Below the pieces are notes generated by a model, which saw only the letters and a program-made list of their open reading frames with translations, was not told the DNA's origin and ran no database searches. The translations under genes and the position numbers were made by a program. 64,000 bases of DNA from Moringa oleifera (lineage: Eukaryota > Streptophyta > Magnoliopsida > Brassicales > Moringaceae), in NCBI GenBank assembly GCA_021397835.1, contig JAJFZO010000146.1, forward strand, positions 1 through 64,000. Direction: 5' to 3'. Positions 45,456 through 57,134 of this stretch are shown here, piece after piece. How positions within the stretch are numbered: position 1 is the first letter of the stretch; each line of letters starts with the position of its first letter.

Positions 45456-45459
45456 GTAC

Positions 45460-45950
45460 CTTGATGTTCTTGCAAGATGATATACAATTAGTCATGTACA
45501 TGTGTATAAAATCTCTAGGAAGTTCTGCTGTTGTAAGTCTATTCACAACTTCCATCGAGTGTAGGCTCATCTCTATATTGATAAGAAGTGTAAAATAGCT
45601 GCATCAATATATGTATATCAGACATCCACATCATACAAGTTTACTAAAGTTAAAATGGCAATGGAATTGTATTCTTTAATTAAAGTAACCAAAAAGACTA
45701 TCCACTAGAAACACACTTAGCAATTTCAAGAGAATTTATCAACTTAGTGAGAACTTCAACTGCAATTAGGGGACTGTTCTCCACCAATTCCTAATAACAA
45801 GATACAAGACCTTTGAATATCACAGCAATATGTAAATTATATAATAAAAGTTACATTATAGTTATCAGATCACATACCAATAGCTTCCTTGGTGTCAGCC
45901 CACAGTGATACACAAGCTTTGGTTCATTCTACCAACTTCACGAGGACTTG
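45460..45950 (-). pseudogene. CNOT11: CCR4-NOT subunit 11 (CNOT11) gene fragment, three exons
   Basis: Minus strand, in order. Exon i (45,950-45,878): QVLVKLV, a one-base insertion, then NEPKLVYHCGLTPRKLL, and a TTG/GTATGT donor. Exon ii (45,790-about 45,715): ELVENSPLIAVEVLTKLINS, LEIAK. Exon iii (45,598-45,460): [46 protein letters not shown], then an AAG/GTACAT donor. These are consecutive parts of the conserved C-terminal domain of CNOT11, a subunit of the CCR4-NOT mRNA deadenylase complex. Acceptors (CCAG/CAAG, ATTAG/GAATTG, GCAG/CTATTTT) are in place. The following exon (DKYMQNRLVRLV in the family) and all earlier exons are absent, and there is a frameshift in exon i, so this is a captured fragment. 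Confidence 0.88.
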
Positions 45951-45959
45951 CTGGACAAG

Positions 45960-46150
45960 AAAAGGAAAAATTCTCTTCTTTATCAATAATTATTAATGCA
46001 ACAAGTATAAATAGAATGTGTAGTCTGTGAAATTCCAAGTTTGAAGGCAAATTTATTGTCAAATAAGCCATAGATGCAATCAATTTACCCTAGAACCAGA
46101 TCAGAATTCAGTCATTACTTAAGATATGTGATGCTCCCTTATTTTTCTAT
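45960..46150. other. Intron-like sequence upstream of the CNOT11 exons
   Basis: No exon recognised. A short minus-strand frame (45,895-46,083) overlaps CNOT11 exon i in another frame and is a shadow. Confidence 0.4.
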
Positions 46151-46164
46151 AGAGCTTGGTTTTA

Positions 46165-46300
46165 CACTTTGCACTTATGTAGATGCTTGCTAATCCTACT
46201 ATACTCCTACGACAACTGTTACTCAGTTATGCTCTTATATTGCTACACAGCTACTGCTACTCCATTCAAACTACTACTTTCCCTGCTACTCAATCAATTT
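46165..46300 (-). repeat. Short degenerate remnant of the minisatellite
   Basis: CTACTATACTCCTAC, TTGCTACACAGCTACTGCTA and CTCCATTCAAACTACTACT resemble the inverted minisatellite of 43,377-44,510. It lies beyond the CNOT11 fragment, so that fragment may be enclosed in the array's inverted flank. Confidence 0.65.
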
Positions 46301-46304
46301 AGGG

Positions 46305-47030
46305 CTAAATTTATTTTTTAAAAAAATACATTTAGCATTAAAAAAATATCGTTAGCGTTACGCACCAAGGATGATATTATAGTATAGCTTTTGGTACTCA
46401 TGTTATGAGAAAAGATTCAGATCTTCGACTAAATTTGAGTTGTGTTAATTTTTTTATAAAATAATAACATATAATAATTTAATAAAATTATTGATTAAAA
46501 TTTATTTTTTATTTCTTATATCAACATAATAAATCAACCAAAAATCTTGTCTTACCCATCTGCTTGAAAATCAAAAAGCAAAAAAATCTAATAAAATGGC
46601 ATGGGACCAAAGAATACTTAAAATGACTATAAAATCCTTATCCCGTAATTAAACTACAAAGACGTTTTTACCTGCCCTCTACTTTGGTCTTAGACCTTAA
46701 TAAATGTGAGAACCCTTTTTCCTTTTTTTTTCCCCTCTACTTTCTTGATCTTAAACCTTAATAAAGTGAGATCCACGCCTATGGACTTGCCTTTCGAGTG
46801 ACTTCTTAGCATCTGTAAATGTAGAAACAATTCAAGATGTCTAAGTTAAAAAAGTCTCTAAGACAAGTTGTGACACAGACTCACTATTTTGTCTTACATA
46901 GAAGGCCATAAGGTTTTGTCATCTTTTAATGCTAATGAAAACATCTTGGCTATTCTTCTTTCAAACTCATAATTCATTATATAATAAAGGAAAGAACATG
47001 GTAAGGCTCAATAAGTGACAAAAATAAACC
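46305..47030. other. AT-rich intergenic; 59-bp direct repeat
   Basis: No gene. CCTCTACTTTGGTCTTAGACC at 46,676 on and CCTCTACTTTCTTGATCTTA at 46,734 on, each followed by TTAATAAA(T)GTGAGA, form a degenerate tandem pair with a period near 59 bp. Confidence 0.6.
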
Positions 47031-48655
47031 TGTTATAGGACTACAGTACCTAGTTTAATAATCCGTGACACTTTCTTTTTTCACTTATAACATTAACACA
47101 AGAAATTGATATCTCATGTGGCATCTTGATCTCCGTATGTTTTTTATGTAATTGATTCTTCAGGTTTTGATAGGATTTAGAAACTTTTAATGTTTTACTT
47201 TATTTATTTATAGAAAAAGATATCTATACATGATAAATTTAATAAAATACATAATAAAATTAAAACAAATATAATAAATTTTAAATTGTAGTTGCCCTTG
47301 TTGAATTTATTGTATGTATTATATTTTAATTGAGTTCAATTTAAATGTTGTTATTAATTTAAAATTTTAAAAAATTATTAAAATTAAGATCTTGTACAAT
47401 AAATATTTTCTTGAAAATTTTCAATTTACTTCAATTTAGTTTGTGTCGTGAATTTTTTTTAAAATGGCTATTCAAATTGAAAATATTTTACAATAAATTT
47501 TAATTTTAAAATTTTTACAAATATAAAAAAAGGTTTAAATTGTAATATTAAAAAATAAATTTTTTTAATTTTAAAATTTGTACAAAAATAATTTGTTAGT
47601 CAAAATTGTTCAAAATTAAAATATTAACTCAAAAAATATGTAGAATTTATTTAAATTATTATTGGAATGTTTTAACAATGAAACTACTTTAATCTTTTAC
47701 AATAATTAGAGTTAAGGTCCAATTTATAGCTTTTGGACTTAATATCTAATCTAACCAAATTGAAAAACTAATACACAATTGATTAAATCAATATACCAAA
47801 GTTTTAAAAAATAAATTTAATTTAAAGTTTTTTTTATTTATTCTAAAACCTCATTTATTTATTTGTTTCATTCTCAAATTAATATATAATAAATTACAAC
47901 AAAAAAAATAACCTTGTTTTTTCAAACAAGTGAACAAACTATAAGATTAGTGGACTGATGTCCTATGACAATGTTATCCACATGATTTGGAAGCCACTGC
48001 ATTGCATGTGGTAGGATTTCTAATAACATACTGAATTTATTATGAAATCAAAATGAGTTGAAAGGGTGTAAGAAGAATCTTGGTGGGTGACTTCTCTCTG
48101 TGTCTCTATTTTGTTATGTACTTGTGGAAGCCAAAGATAAATACTAAAATTTCCTTCACCAAATTCAAAATCAACCTTTCCTTTAATGGTTCACTTTATG
48201 AGATTCAGTTGAAAACATTGAAAAGGCTTAAAGATGTGTACTGTATGAAGAAAAGAAATATAAGTTACAGTTAGAGTTTTTGTGCAGAGTTGTTAACTTT
48301 TGACTTTACTTAATAATCTAATAATTGTCCTTTTCAATTTTGGTACTGTTTTCTGTTTATGAGAAAATATTTTTTCATCAATACTAACCATTTTTATATA
48401 TAAGGAGGTCTTTTTGTACGAGCGTTGCATTTTCAAATGAAAAGTTAAGAACTTGTTCAAAAGAACAAAATCTCTTATTTTGATCAAATAAAAAATGATG
48501 ATGTGGTTACCAAGGCAGGAAAGCAATAAGACACTAGGTTTTCTCAAACGAAAGATTTTAATACTTTTAAGTCTAAGAGAAAGTTTAAAGGCTGGCGATC
48601 AACGAGATTAATGTCCCTACTTTGATTAAACAAATCATCTCTAATATTTTATTGT
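47030..48655. repeat. Duplicated block A, diverged copy
   Basis: Matches 52,488-54,130 in the same orientation with many substitutions and small indels: CTTTCTTTTTTCACTTATAA, TCTCATGTGGCATCTTGATC, CAATTTAAATGTTGTTATT, GTGACAATGTT...CATGATTTG and AAGGAGGTC...GCATTTTCA all have partners about 5.46 kb further on. No gene; open frames at 48,080-48,274 and 48,293-48,547 are not conserved as proteins in the partner copy. Confidence 0.85.
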
Positions 48656-50635
48656 GTCGACATTTTTTAAAAAATTAATAAAAAATTAAATAATTTAAAA
48701 ATACTAGTTTCCACAAAAATCTCATTCTATTCTTTTAAGGTATTGAGAAGCAGTTGAAAAACTTCTTATTACTTGAATTAATTAGTGGACTTAAAAAAAA
48801 AAAAAGGCCAATTCCTATTGGGACTCAAAGTTATAGTTATCCATCCACTAGAGACTTAATGGGTTAATGAGTTGAGTTTGAATTGAATCTTTAAGATCAT
48901 GCCTAAGAGACCTAAATCTAACATTGTTACCTTAAGGATAAGCTTTTTTACCTAAAATTTTGAAAATTTAAACTATCATGAACCTTTTATTGTAAGACTT
49001 TAAAGTATTTTTATAATTTATTATATAATAAAAAATATAATTATTTGTTTTATTATATTGTCACACAATTCTTCAAAGCCTTAATATAAGGAATCAATCT
49101 TATGAATATGTAATATACCTATCACTAACTAGATGTAAACTTCACTCAAGTTGAATCTATTTAGTTTGCCAAGTATTCCATCTATAAATGAAATAAGAGG
49201 GAGAAAGAGGAGCTATCATTAATAGCAATTTCCTTTCCCCCAAAAATTCACAATTGAAATTAGTGCTTATAAGAGCATAAATGACATTTCGAAAGCTACA
49301 TTTTGCAATGCTTATAATGCAGTTCCTATGTCATGCACTTATCTTATATACTAGCAATAGCACCTAGTAATTTTAACAGAACGAAGGTGATCAATGCTAA
49401 GAATACTTGTGTATATGTATGCATATATATAACTTGTAGTTGTACTTGATCAATTTCATCTATAACTTAGAATTAGGCATATATATATAATCTTATAATT
49501 GAATACATATACATGCAAGTTATAAATGTATATGAATCACAACTATATGTTATAATCATCATAAAATTAATACATATTACAATATATAAATATTAATTAT
49601 TAAGTACTAAAATGAATCAAGAAACAAGTAATATCATATATATACATATATATATGCTTATAAATTATATATTATAATCGAATATATATATATATATATA
49701 TATAGAAATTGTGAATATACACATGTATCTCAATTTTATTGAATTATTATAAAGAAATAAAACATTCAATTTCATTTATGAAAACCTAAAATTTTAAGAA
49801 ATTTTTATTGGAAATTTCAACATAAAAAGAAATTTCAATAACAATTTTTTTGGAATTTTTTCCTAAAATTGTAATAAAAATAAATCAAGCTTAACTAACA
49901 CTTTTTGTATGAAATTCTAATAGAAATTACTGTTGAATTTAATCTAAAAATTGTAACAAAAAATTTTGTTACAATTTAAGTTTATATTTATAAAAAAATT
50001 AAAATATTATTTTCAAAATTAAATTTTTTAAAGAAAGTCATGCAAATCCAAACCCAAAGTGATAATACCAAGTTTGCATTAAGCAAGCCAAATCTCGACC
50101 AAACAAACTTATTAAAGCCCACAGGTAGACTACACAAATTACATTGCTTTTAAAACAACGCACGTATTAACCTAAATATCGGATTAAACTGACAGATTAT
50201 CAATGCTCACTTTTCTTATCTTGTAAATTGATTAACGAAAAATCCATCATTATATTATTAATTAGCTTAAAAACTGATGACCTCAAACTGCTTCACTGTT
50301 ATCAAAAGTCTGCAGAAAGCTAACAATCCTGTTTATGCAGTAATGAGTAGGTTGCCAAAGACAAAACTCCACTTATTTAAAATATAAAGTCTAACCTTTA
50401 ATTCATCACAAAAACTAAAATAAAATTAAAAACATCAGTATCACTGGTCACTCTGTCCCTTAATTTCTTAACAAAAATACATAAATTATAAAACATAATA
50501 TAAGGGAATTATGTCTTCATCAAACAAGATATGGATGGTTTTCTAACTTAAATGTTTTACAAATATGAAAAAATTTAAAAATATATAATTAAATTTTAAG
50601 TTAATTACATTGAAAAGATTTGTATTCTAGAAATT
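48656..50635. repeat. Third, diverged and deleted copy of the large duplication
   Basis: 48,656-49,400 aligns with about 1,100-1,705 (and 55,240-55,960). At GCTAAGAATACTTGTG the sequence jumps to the equivalent of 2,898 and follows it to about 4,115, so about 1.2 kb is missing relative to copies 1 and 2. Divergence is visibly higher than between copies 1 and 2. Together with 47,030-48,655 it forms an older copy of the 52,488-58,380 interval. Contains a (TA)n run near 49,684-49,705. Confidence 0.85.
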
Positions 50636-50639
50636 CGTC

Positions 50640-51277
50640 ATCATATTAAATTTTAAGTTAATTACATTGAAAAGTTAATTACGGAAGATTTTGGCACTCT
50701 ACATGAGAGACTTCTCTTTGCATTTGAAGGCATCAATAGTGCTTTTTTTAATGCTAATGGTCATCTCTTTTCTACATCGTTCATCTAATTTCGAAGCGAA
50801 CACACACATGGAAGCCAGTGTAGAGTAAAAAAGAAACCCAAAAAAGAAATGTAAGACAAATTATGTGCATCAATATCAGTAAGGAAGAATTTAGTAATAA
50901 TGGACAAAAAGAAAGCGTCAAAGGACAAAAAAAAATGAAATTTGTAAAAAAGTGAAATACAATCAAAAAATTTCAATATCTAAACTAGATCAAAAATGGA
51001 ATTGCCTTTCTTTCTATTGATCTTCATCCAAGCCGTCATATTTCAACATTTTCTATCCATTAAAAAGAATTAATTAAACAGGCTGTTGTTTATAGCTTCA
51101 CACTATCTAATGTAACCATTACTGCAACAAAAGCTATATCATTCTTTTATCTTGTCATTCTAGTAGCCATCTGTAAATTTGTAGGATTACCATTATAATG
51201 GATGTTAAATATATGCTTCTAGCTCATGAAAATCAAATAAATTTGAACACCCATTCTAAGAAAAAATATAGTGATAT
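50640..51277. other. Spacer, no gene recognised
   Basis: Starts with a short repeat of TTAAGTTAATTACATTGAAA (about 50,590 and 50,650). Two overlapping minus-strand frames near 50,781-50,976 are Phe/Leu-rich and resemble nothing known. It ends exactly where the copia LTR begins. Confidence 0.45.
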
Positions 51278-51685
51278 TGTTGAAGAAGAAGCTGATCTAG
51301 CTAAAAATGACAGCAAAGACTTCTAATGGTGTCATTGTTGGACTAGTAACTAAGAAGATAAAGACTTGGAAGAATTAGCATCATCCAAGTCATAAGCTTA
51401 ATGCACAGGTGGTCAAATCTGTTGGCCATGTTAGCAAAAGAAGCAATATATAAAGCTTCTGTGTTTTTTGGTTCTGTGCTGCTGAAGAAAGTTTTATACC
51501 CCCTCATGATTGAGTCTTTTAAAAAGTATTGAACTTTGATTGTAATTGAAGAATTATGGCCCTATAATTGTCAAACTTTTTATCTTTATAAGAGAGTTTC
51601 ATCAATTGTATACGAAGATTAAGTGTCTTTTGTTACTAGTGTCTTGTGTTGGATTCATTATGATGGATTTGTAAAGTTCGATTCA
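51278..51685 (+). mobile_element. Copia 5' LTR
   Basis: Begins TGTTGAAGAAGAAGCTGATC and aligns with the 3' LTR at 14,811-15,234 over its whole length, with many substitutions and indels. It is followed on the same strand by a gag fragment, so it is the 5' LTR of another copy of the same family. The primer-binding site is not clear; TGGTCTGAG near 51,695 is a possible decayed version of the usual TGGTATCAGAG. Confidence 0.75.
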
Positions 51686-51715
51686 AGATAGTGATGGTCT
51701 GAGTTCTTCATTTGA

Positions 51716-52495
51716 AAGCCTGTATATGACGAAATCACTCACCAACAAAGTATATCTCAAAACAAAGTTTTTTAAAGTCAAGATGAATGAAGATAATAGT
51801 CTTGATGAGAATCTTGATGAGTTTGAAAGGTGCCAGTGAAAAGATTAGTGATGTAGATCAAGCTGTGATCTCATTAAACTTACTATCTTCTGCATATGAC
51901 CAATTGAGAGATACCATAAAGTATAGCAAGGATACGTTGTCAATGGAAGAGCTGGAGTCAGTCATAAGATCAAAGGAGCATGAATTAATGCAGAACAAAG
52001 GGGTTAGAAGCCTTGAAAGTAACAGTGAAGCCTTAATAGTTAAAAGAAAACTTGAAAAGAGACCGAATTCTCAAGGGAGGCATTCAACTAAACACAAGAG
52101 TCCAACAAGGTCTAAATCAAGGGAGGCTGGAAGAAAGTGCTGTTACTACAAAAAAGTTGATCATATCAAAAGGTTTTGCAAGGAATTAAAGAAGAAACAA
52201 CAAGAACAACAAAGAAAGAAAGGAGATGCTGCAGTTGCTGCATCAAAAATGAGATGTATTGACATAACTGAATCAGGAAGCATAGATTCTGGATTTTGCC
52301 TGCAGCTTTAATATGTATCCCAAAAATAAATGGCTTAGGGACTTTAAAGAAGTAAATAATGGAAGGGTGATCATGGGAGATGATTATTCTTGTGATATCA
52401 AAGGGATTGGCTCCATTGCTTTCAAGCTTGATGATGGTTCAACAAAGATACTTACAAATGCAAGGTATATTTCTTAGTTGAAGAGAATATTATAA
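51716..52495 (+). pseudogene. Copia gag and start of protease, degenerate
   Basis: Just after the LTR a frame reads LYMTKSLTNKVYL, MNEDNSLDENLDEFE, then shifts by one base into KISDVDQAVISLNLLSSAYD and TLSMEELESVIRSKEHEL. These are the copia gag (UBN2) landmarks. The zinc knuckle (52,138-52,180) reads CCYYKKVDHIKRFC: the CX2CX4HX4C pattern has its second Cys changed to Tyr. A Lys/Gln-rich stretch follows, then DSG (52,285-52,293), the aspartic protease active-site triad, and after a second frameshift NMYPKNKWLRDFKEV, MGDDYSCDIKGIGSI and a stop near 52,473. The first part of gag is missing between LTR and LYMTK. The element is cut at about 52,490 where block A begins. Confidence 0.9.
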
Positions 52496-54130
52496 AACCA
52501 TAGTACCTACTTAATAATCCCCTGTCACTTTCTTTTTTCACTCATAACGTTAACACAAGAAATTAATATCTCATGTGGCATCCTGATCTTGATTTGTTTA
52601 TTGTGTAATTGGTTCTTTAGGTTTTAATAGGATTTAGAATCTCCTAATTCTTTAGTTTATTTAATTATAAAAGAAGATGTTTATACTTGATAAATTTAAT
52701 AAAATAAATAATTAAAATTAAAATAAATATAACAAATTTTAAATTATAGTTACAAATTTTTTTAATTGAGTTCAATTTAAATGTTGTTATTAATTTAAAA
52801 AATAAAAGAATTATTGAAATTAAGATCTTATACAATAAATTTTGTCTTGAAAATTTTCAATTTAGTTTATGTTGTGAATTTTTTTAAAATGACTATTCAA
52901 ATTGCCAATATTTTACAATAGATTTTAATTTTAAAATTTTTACAAAAATAAAAAATTCCAATTACCTTCAAAAAAATTAATTTTTTAATATTAAAAATAT
53001 ATTTTAAAATCTTTACACAATTAAATTTTTAAAAATTTTGTGAAAAAATAAGTTGTTAGTCAAAATTGTTTAATATTAAAATATTAACTTAGAAGAAGTA
53101 CAAAAAATTTATTTAAATCATTATTGAAACATTGCAACAATGAAACTACTTTGCTCTTTTACAATAACTAGATGAAAGTCCAAGTTATAGCTTTTGGACT
53201 CAATATCTAATCTAACCAAATTGAAAAACTAAATATACAATCGATATATTAAAGTTTTAAAAAATAAATTTAATTTAAAATTTTTTTCATCTTTATTCTA
53301 AGATCTCTTTCATTTATTTTTTTCATTCTCACCTTAATATACAATAAACTACAACAAAAAAAAACATATATTTATTTTTTCAAACAGATGAACAAAATAT
53401 AAAATTAGAGATCTGATGTCCTGTGACAATGTTTCCTACATGATTTGAAAGATACTGCATTGCATGTGGTAGGATTTCTAATAATATAGTGAATTGATTA
53501 TGAAATCAAAATGAGTTGAAAGGATGTCAGAAGATTCTTGGTGGATGCCCTCTCTCTGTCTTTGTTTTGTTATGTGCTTGTGAAAGCCAAAGATAAATGC
53601 TAAAATGCCCTTACCGAATTCAAAGCAGCCTTTTTCTTTATGGTTCACTTTATGAGATTCAATTGAAAACATCAAAAAGACTTAAAGGTGGATACCATAT
53701 GAAGAAAAGAAAGATGAGTTGCAGTTTTATTTTTGTGCAGAGCTGTTAACTTTTGACTCTATTTAATAATCTAATAATTGCCTTTTCCAATTTTAGTACT
53801 ATTTTTTTGCTTATCAAAAGAGATTTTTTTCATCAAAGTTGACTATTTTTATATATAAGGAGATCCTATTGCAGGGGATTTGCATTTTCATCTTTAAAGT
53901 TGAGAACTTGGCCAACAGAACAACATCCCTTTTTTTGATCAAATAGAAAATGATTATGTGATTACGACCGCAAGAAAGCACCAAGATACTAGGTTTTCTC
54001 AAAGGAAAGATTTTAAAACTTTAAAAGTCTAAAGGCTGATGATCAAAAAGATTAATATCTTTACTCTGATTGAACAAATCATGTTTATATATTCTATTAT
54101 GTTATTATACACTAACATTTTTTCAAAAAT
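52488..54130. repeat. Duplicated block A, second copy
   Basis: Partner of 47,030-48,655. It abuts the truncated copia protease on the left and duplication copy 2 on the right. No gene. Minus-strand frames at 53,478-53,675 and 53,814-54,002 do not align as proteins with the other block. Confidence 0.85.
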
Positions 54131-54845
54131 CAATAAAAACTTAAATAATTTGAAAAAATTTCTTATTGCTTGAATTGATTAGTGTTCTTAAAAAAGATAT
54201 ACCAATTCCTATTAAAATTTAAAGTTACAATTGTCTATCCACTAAAAGCTTAGTGGGTTAGTGAAGTGAGCTTCGAATTGAATCTTTAAGATGATGCCTA
54301 TGAAACTTAAACCCAACATGTTACCTTAAGGTTAAGTTTCTTTACCTCAAATTTTAAAAATTTAAATTATCTTAAACATTTTATGTTAAGACTTATAAGT
54401 ATTTTTTATAATTTATCATATTAATAAAAAGTTATAATTATTTATTTTATTAAAATTATTACACACTTCTTCAAAACCTTAATATAAAGAATCATCTGAC
54501 TATTTAATATACCTATCACTAAATGTAAACTTCATACAAATCAAGCCTTTTCACTTTGCTAAGTATTCTATTTATAAATGAAATGAGAGAGAGAGGTTAT
54601 GATTAATAGCAATTTCCCCTTCCCCTCAAAATTCATAATTGCAATTAATACTTGAAAGCAAAAAGCACAAATGACATTTTAGAAGCTACATTTTGCAATC
54701 CTCATAATGGAGTTCCTATACCCCACTCTTATCCATTTGACAACCATAATCAAAGCCATATTAATAACAAAACATCTATGTAAGCAATTGATCTGTGCTT
54801 CATTTTAATATTTCTTATAAGAATGAAAGTAATATGATTATATTG

Positions 54846-55061
54846 TTAGCGCAAGTCAAATATGCAACATGTTTTCATACAATAATACACATATATCAAG
54901 TATGAGAAAGTAAAGATTATCAAAACCTTGAAAGAATATAAAATCAATTCCATCCTTTTTTGATTTGCCGATTGAAGTACGTGTTTCTGCAAAGCATGAA
55001 GCACAGAAATCCCATGTCCAAGTGCTAATTCATTGACCTCGAAGACCGAATCTATCACATC
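54846..55061 (-). pseudogene. Unrecognised exon-like segment, copy 2
   Basis: Same minus-strand frame as at 705-920 (VFEVNELALGHGISVLHALQ, KHVLQS) with two amino-acid differences across the open frame, both outside or at the edge of the exon-like part. Family not recognised. Confidence 0.35.
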
Positions 55062-57096
55062 ACCTCTTCGTTCATTAGAAACAGTAGGGATGTGAGAGGA
55101 ATGCTTTTATTAGCACATGTATGGATTCTGGTGTTATATTAATCACAACTTTCATGATCTAAATTTATTTTTCGCTCCCATCAACAAGACTTACCACTCC
55201 AACACAACCTAGAAGACAATATGCTGATTCTATTAAATCGATAAAAAATTAAATAATTTGAAAATACTAGTTCCCACGAAAATCTCATTCTATACTTCTA
55301 AAGTATTGAGAAGCAGCTGAAAAACTTCTTAGTACTTGAATTAATTAGTGGACTCAAAGAAAGATAGGCCAATTCCTATTGGGACTTAAACTCATAGTCA
55401 TCGATCCACTAGAGACTTAGTGGGTTAATGAGGTGAGTTTGTATTGAATCTTGGAGATCATGCCTAAGAGACCTAAATCTAACATTTTTACCCTAAAGGT
55501 AAGCTTCTTTACTTAAAATTTTAAAAATTTAAACTATCATGAACCTTTTATTGTAAGACTTAAAAGTATTTTTATAATTTATTAAATTAATAAAAAATTA
55601 TAATTATTTGTTTTATTAAATTGTCACATACTTCTTCAAAGCCTTAATATAAAGAATCACTCTTATGACTATTTAATATACCTATTACTAACTAGATGTA
55701 AACTTCACTCAAGTGGAATCTATTCAGTTTGCCAAGTATTCCATTTATAAATGAAATGAGAAGGAGAAAGAGAGGCTATGATTAATAGTAATTTCCCTTC
55801 CCCTTAAAATTCACACTTGAAATTAGTACTTGTAAGAGCATAAATGACATTTCAAAAGCTACATTTTGCAATCCTTATAATGCAATTCCTATGCTATGCA
55901 CTTATCTTATATACTAGCAATAGCACCTTGTAATTTTAACAAAACGAAGGTGATCAATGCTAAGCACTACATCAGTCAATCTGACCAAAAAATACAGAAC
56001 AAAAGAACCATCAAGTATCTTTCATACTAATATTTGATTTGGGAGGAAATTAAATGCACTAAGGTGAGAAAAATTAAATTCCTAGACACCTAGTCTATTA
56101 TTGCCAAAAAATCATCAAGAGTAACAAATGCCAAACCCTGTCTTCATGGTAAGACAAAACATTGAGCTTGTTACTCTTTTAATTAATTATAGTCGATTAT
56201 TAGCATTTAAACAAACCTTCATCAATCTTCGTTTACAGAACCTATAGTAGTGGATGCAACTATTTTTTTACATTGATCTCATTTTAATTTTTTTATGATC
56301 CATTTTAAAGTTAATGAACCTTTAAATGATAAAAATTAAAGTACTCACTTTTAGATGTTTTTACAGGACCAACAATCAGTGCATGAATTCTCAAGATTTT
56401 GCTTTTTTTTTTTTCATTTAGATCTTTGTTTCTTAATAATTAATTTGGTGTAGTGTTAGATAAGTGTGCAATGTCTTACTCAAGGCACATTGATTTTCCT
56501 TCTTTTTTTTTTTCCTATAGGTTCTCTCTCGTGAGTTTAGCTTATGAAGTTATTAATAATTAAGATTATAATCATTAATTAAAGAAATTATCTCATAACT
56601 TTTGTGTGTTTATAAATGGAAATTAGGCTTTTGATTGAAGAACACTTATTAAAGTTGACACAAAAACCGCATGTAATCAAATATGATGTCTTTCTTGAAA
56701 CTATGTGATAGAATAAACGTATCAACAACCTCCACAGTTATAACGTCTATCTACAATTGGTGACTTTATATGCATTCACTTGTTAAAAAGAGACATGCAC
56801 AAGCTTAACGTAAATTCTGTTAGGGGAAACGAGTACAGACTTCATGCCCTTTGAAATTTTATTTATTAGTTGTTCTTTCAAAAAAAATGCCTCGTTTTAT
56901 ATTAGCTATTGCAAAGAAGATTTTGTTAGCCAATTTGAGTACTTATAGCGGTATATCTTACTTGAAGCCTGACCTAATTATATGCTTCGCAAATAATTGA
57001 GAAGCGCTGGAAAACAATTTCAAATTATCATTGTTATATATAAAGCATACATATATATAATCTATATAAATGAATTGTATATAAAGTATATTTTTA

Positions 57097-57134
<38 letters not shown>

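Noticed and set aside
50781..50976. Two overlapping Phe/Leu-rich minus-strand frames
   Set aside because: No family match, no splice context and no conserved partner in the window.
51278..52490. A potentially active copia element
   Set aside because: It lacks the start of gag, integrase, reverse transcriptase, RNase H and a 3' LTR, and has frameshifts and a damaged zinc knuckle.
48293..54002. Similar minus-strand frames at 48,293-48,547 and 53,814-54,002 as a conserved small protein
   Set aside because: They share a start and a few residues because the DNA is duplicated, but frames diverge after about 30 codons with frameshifts, and no family is recognised.
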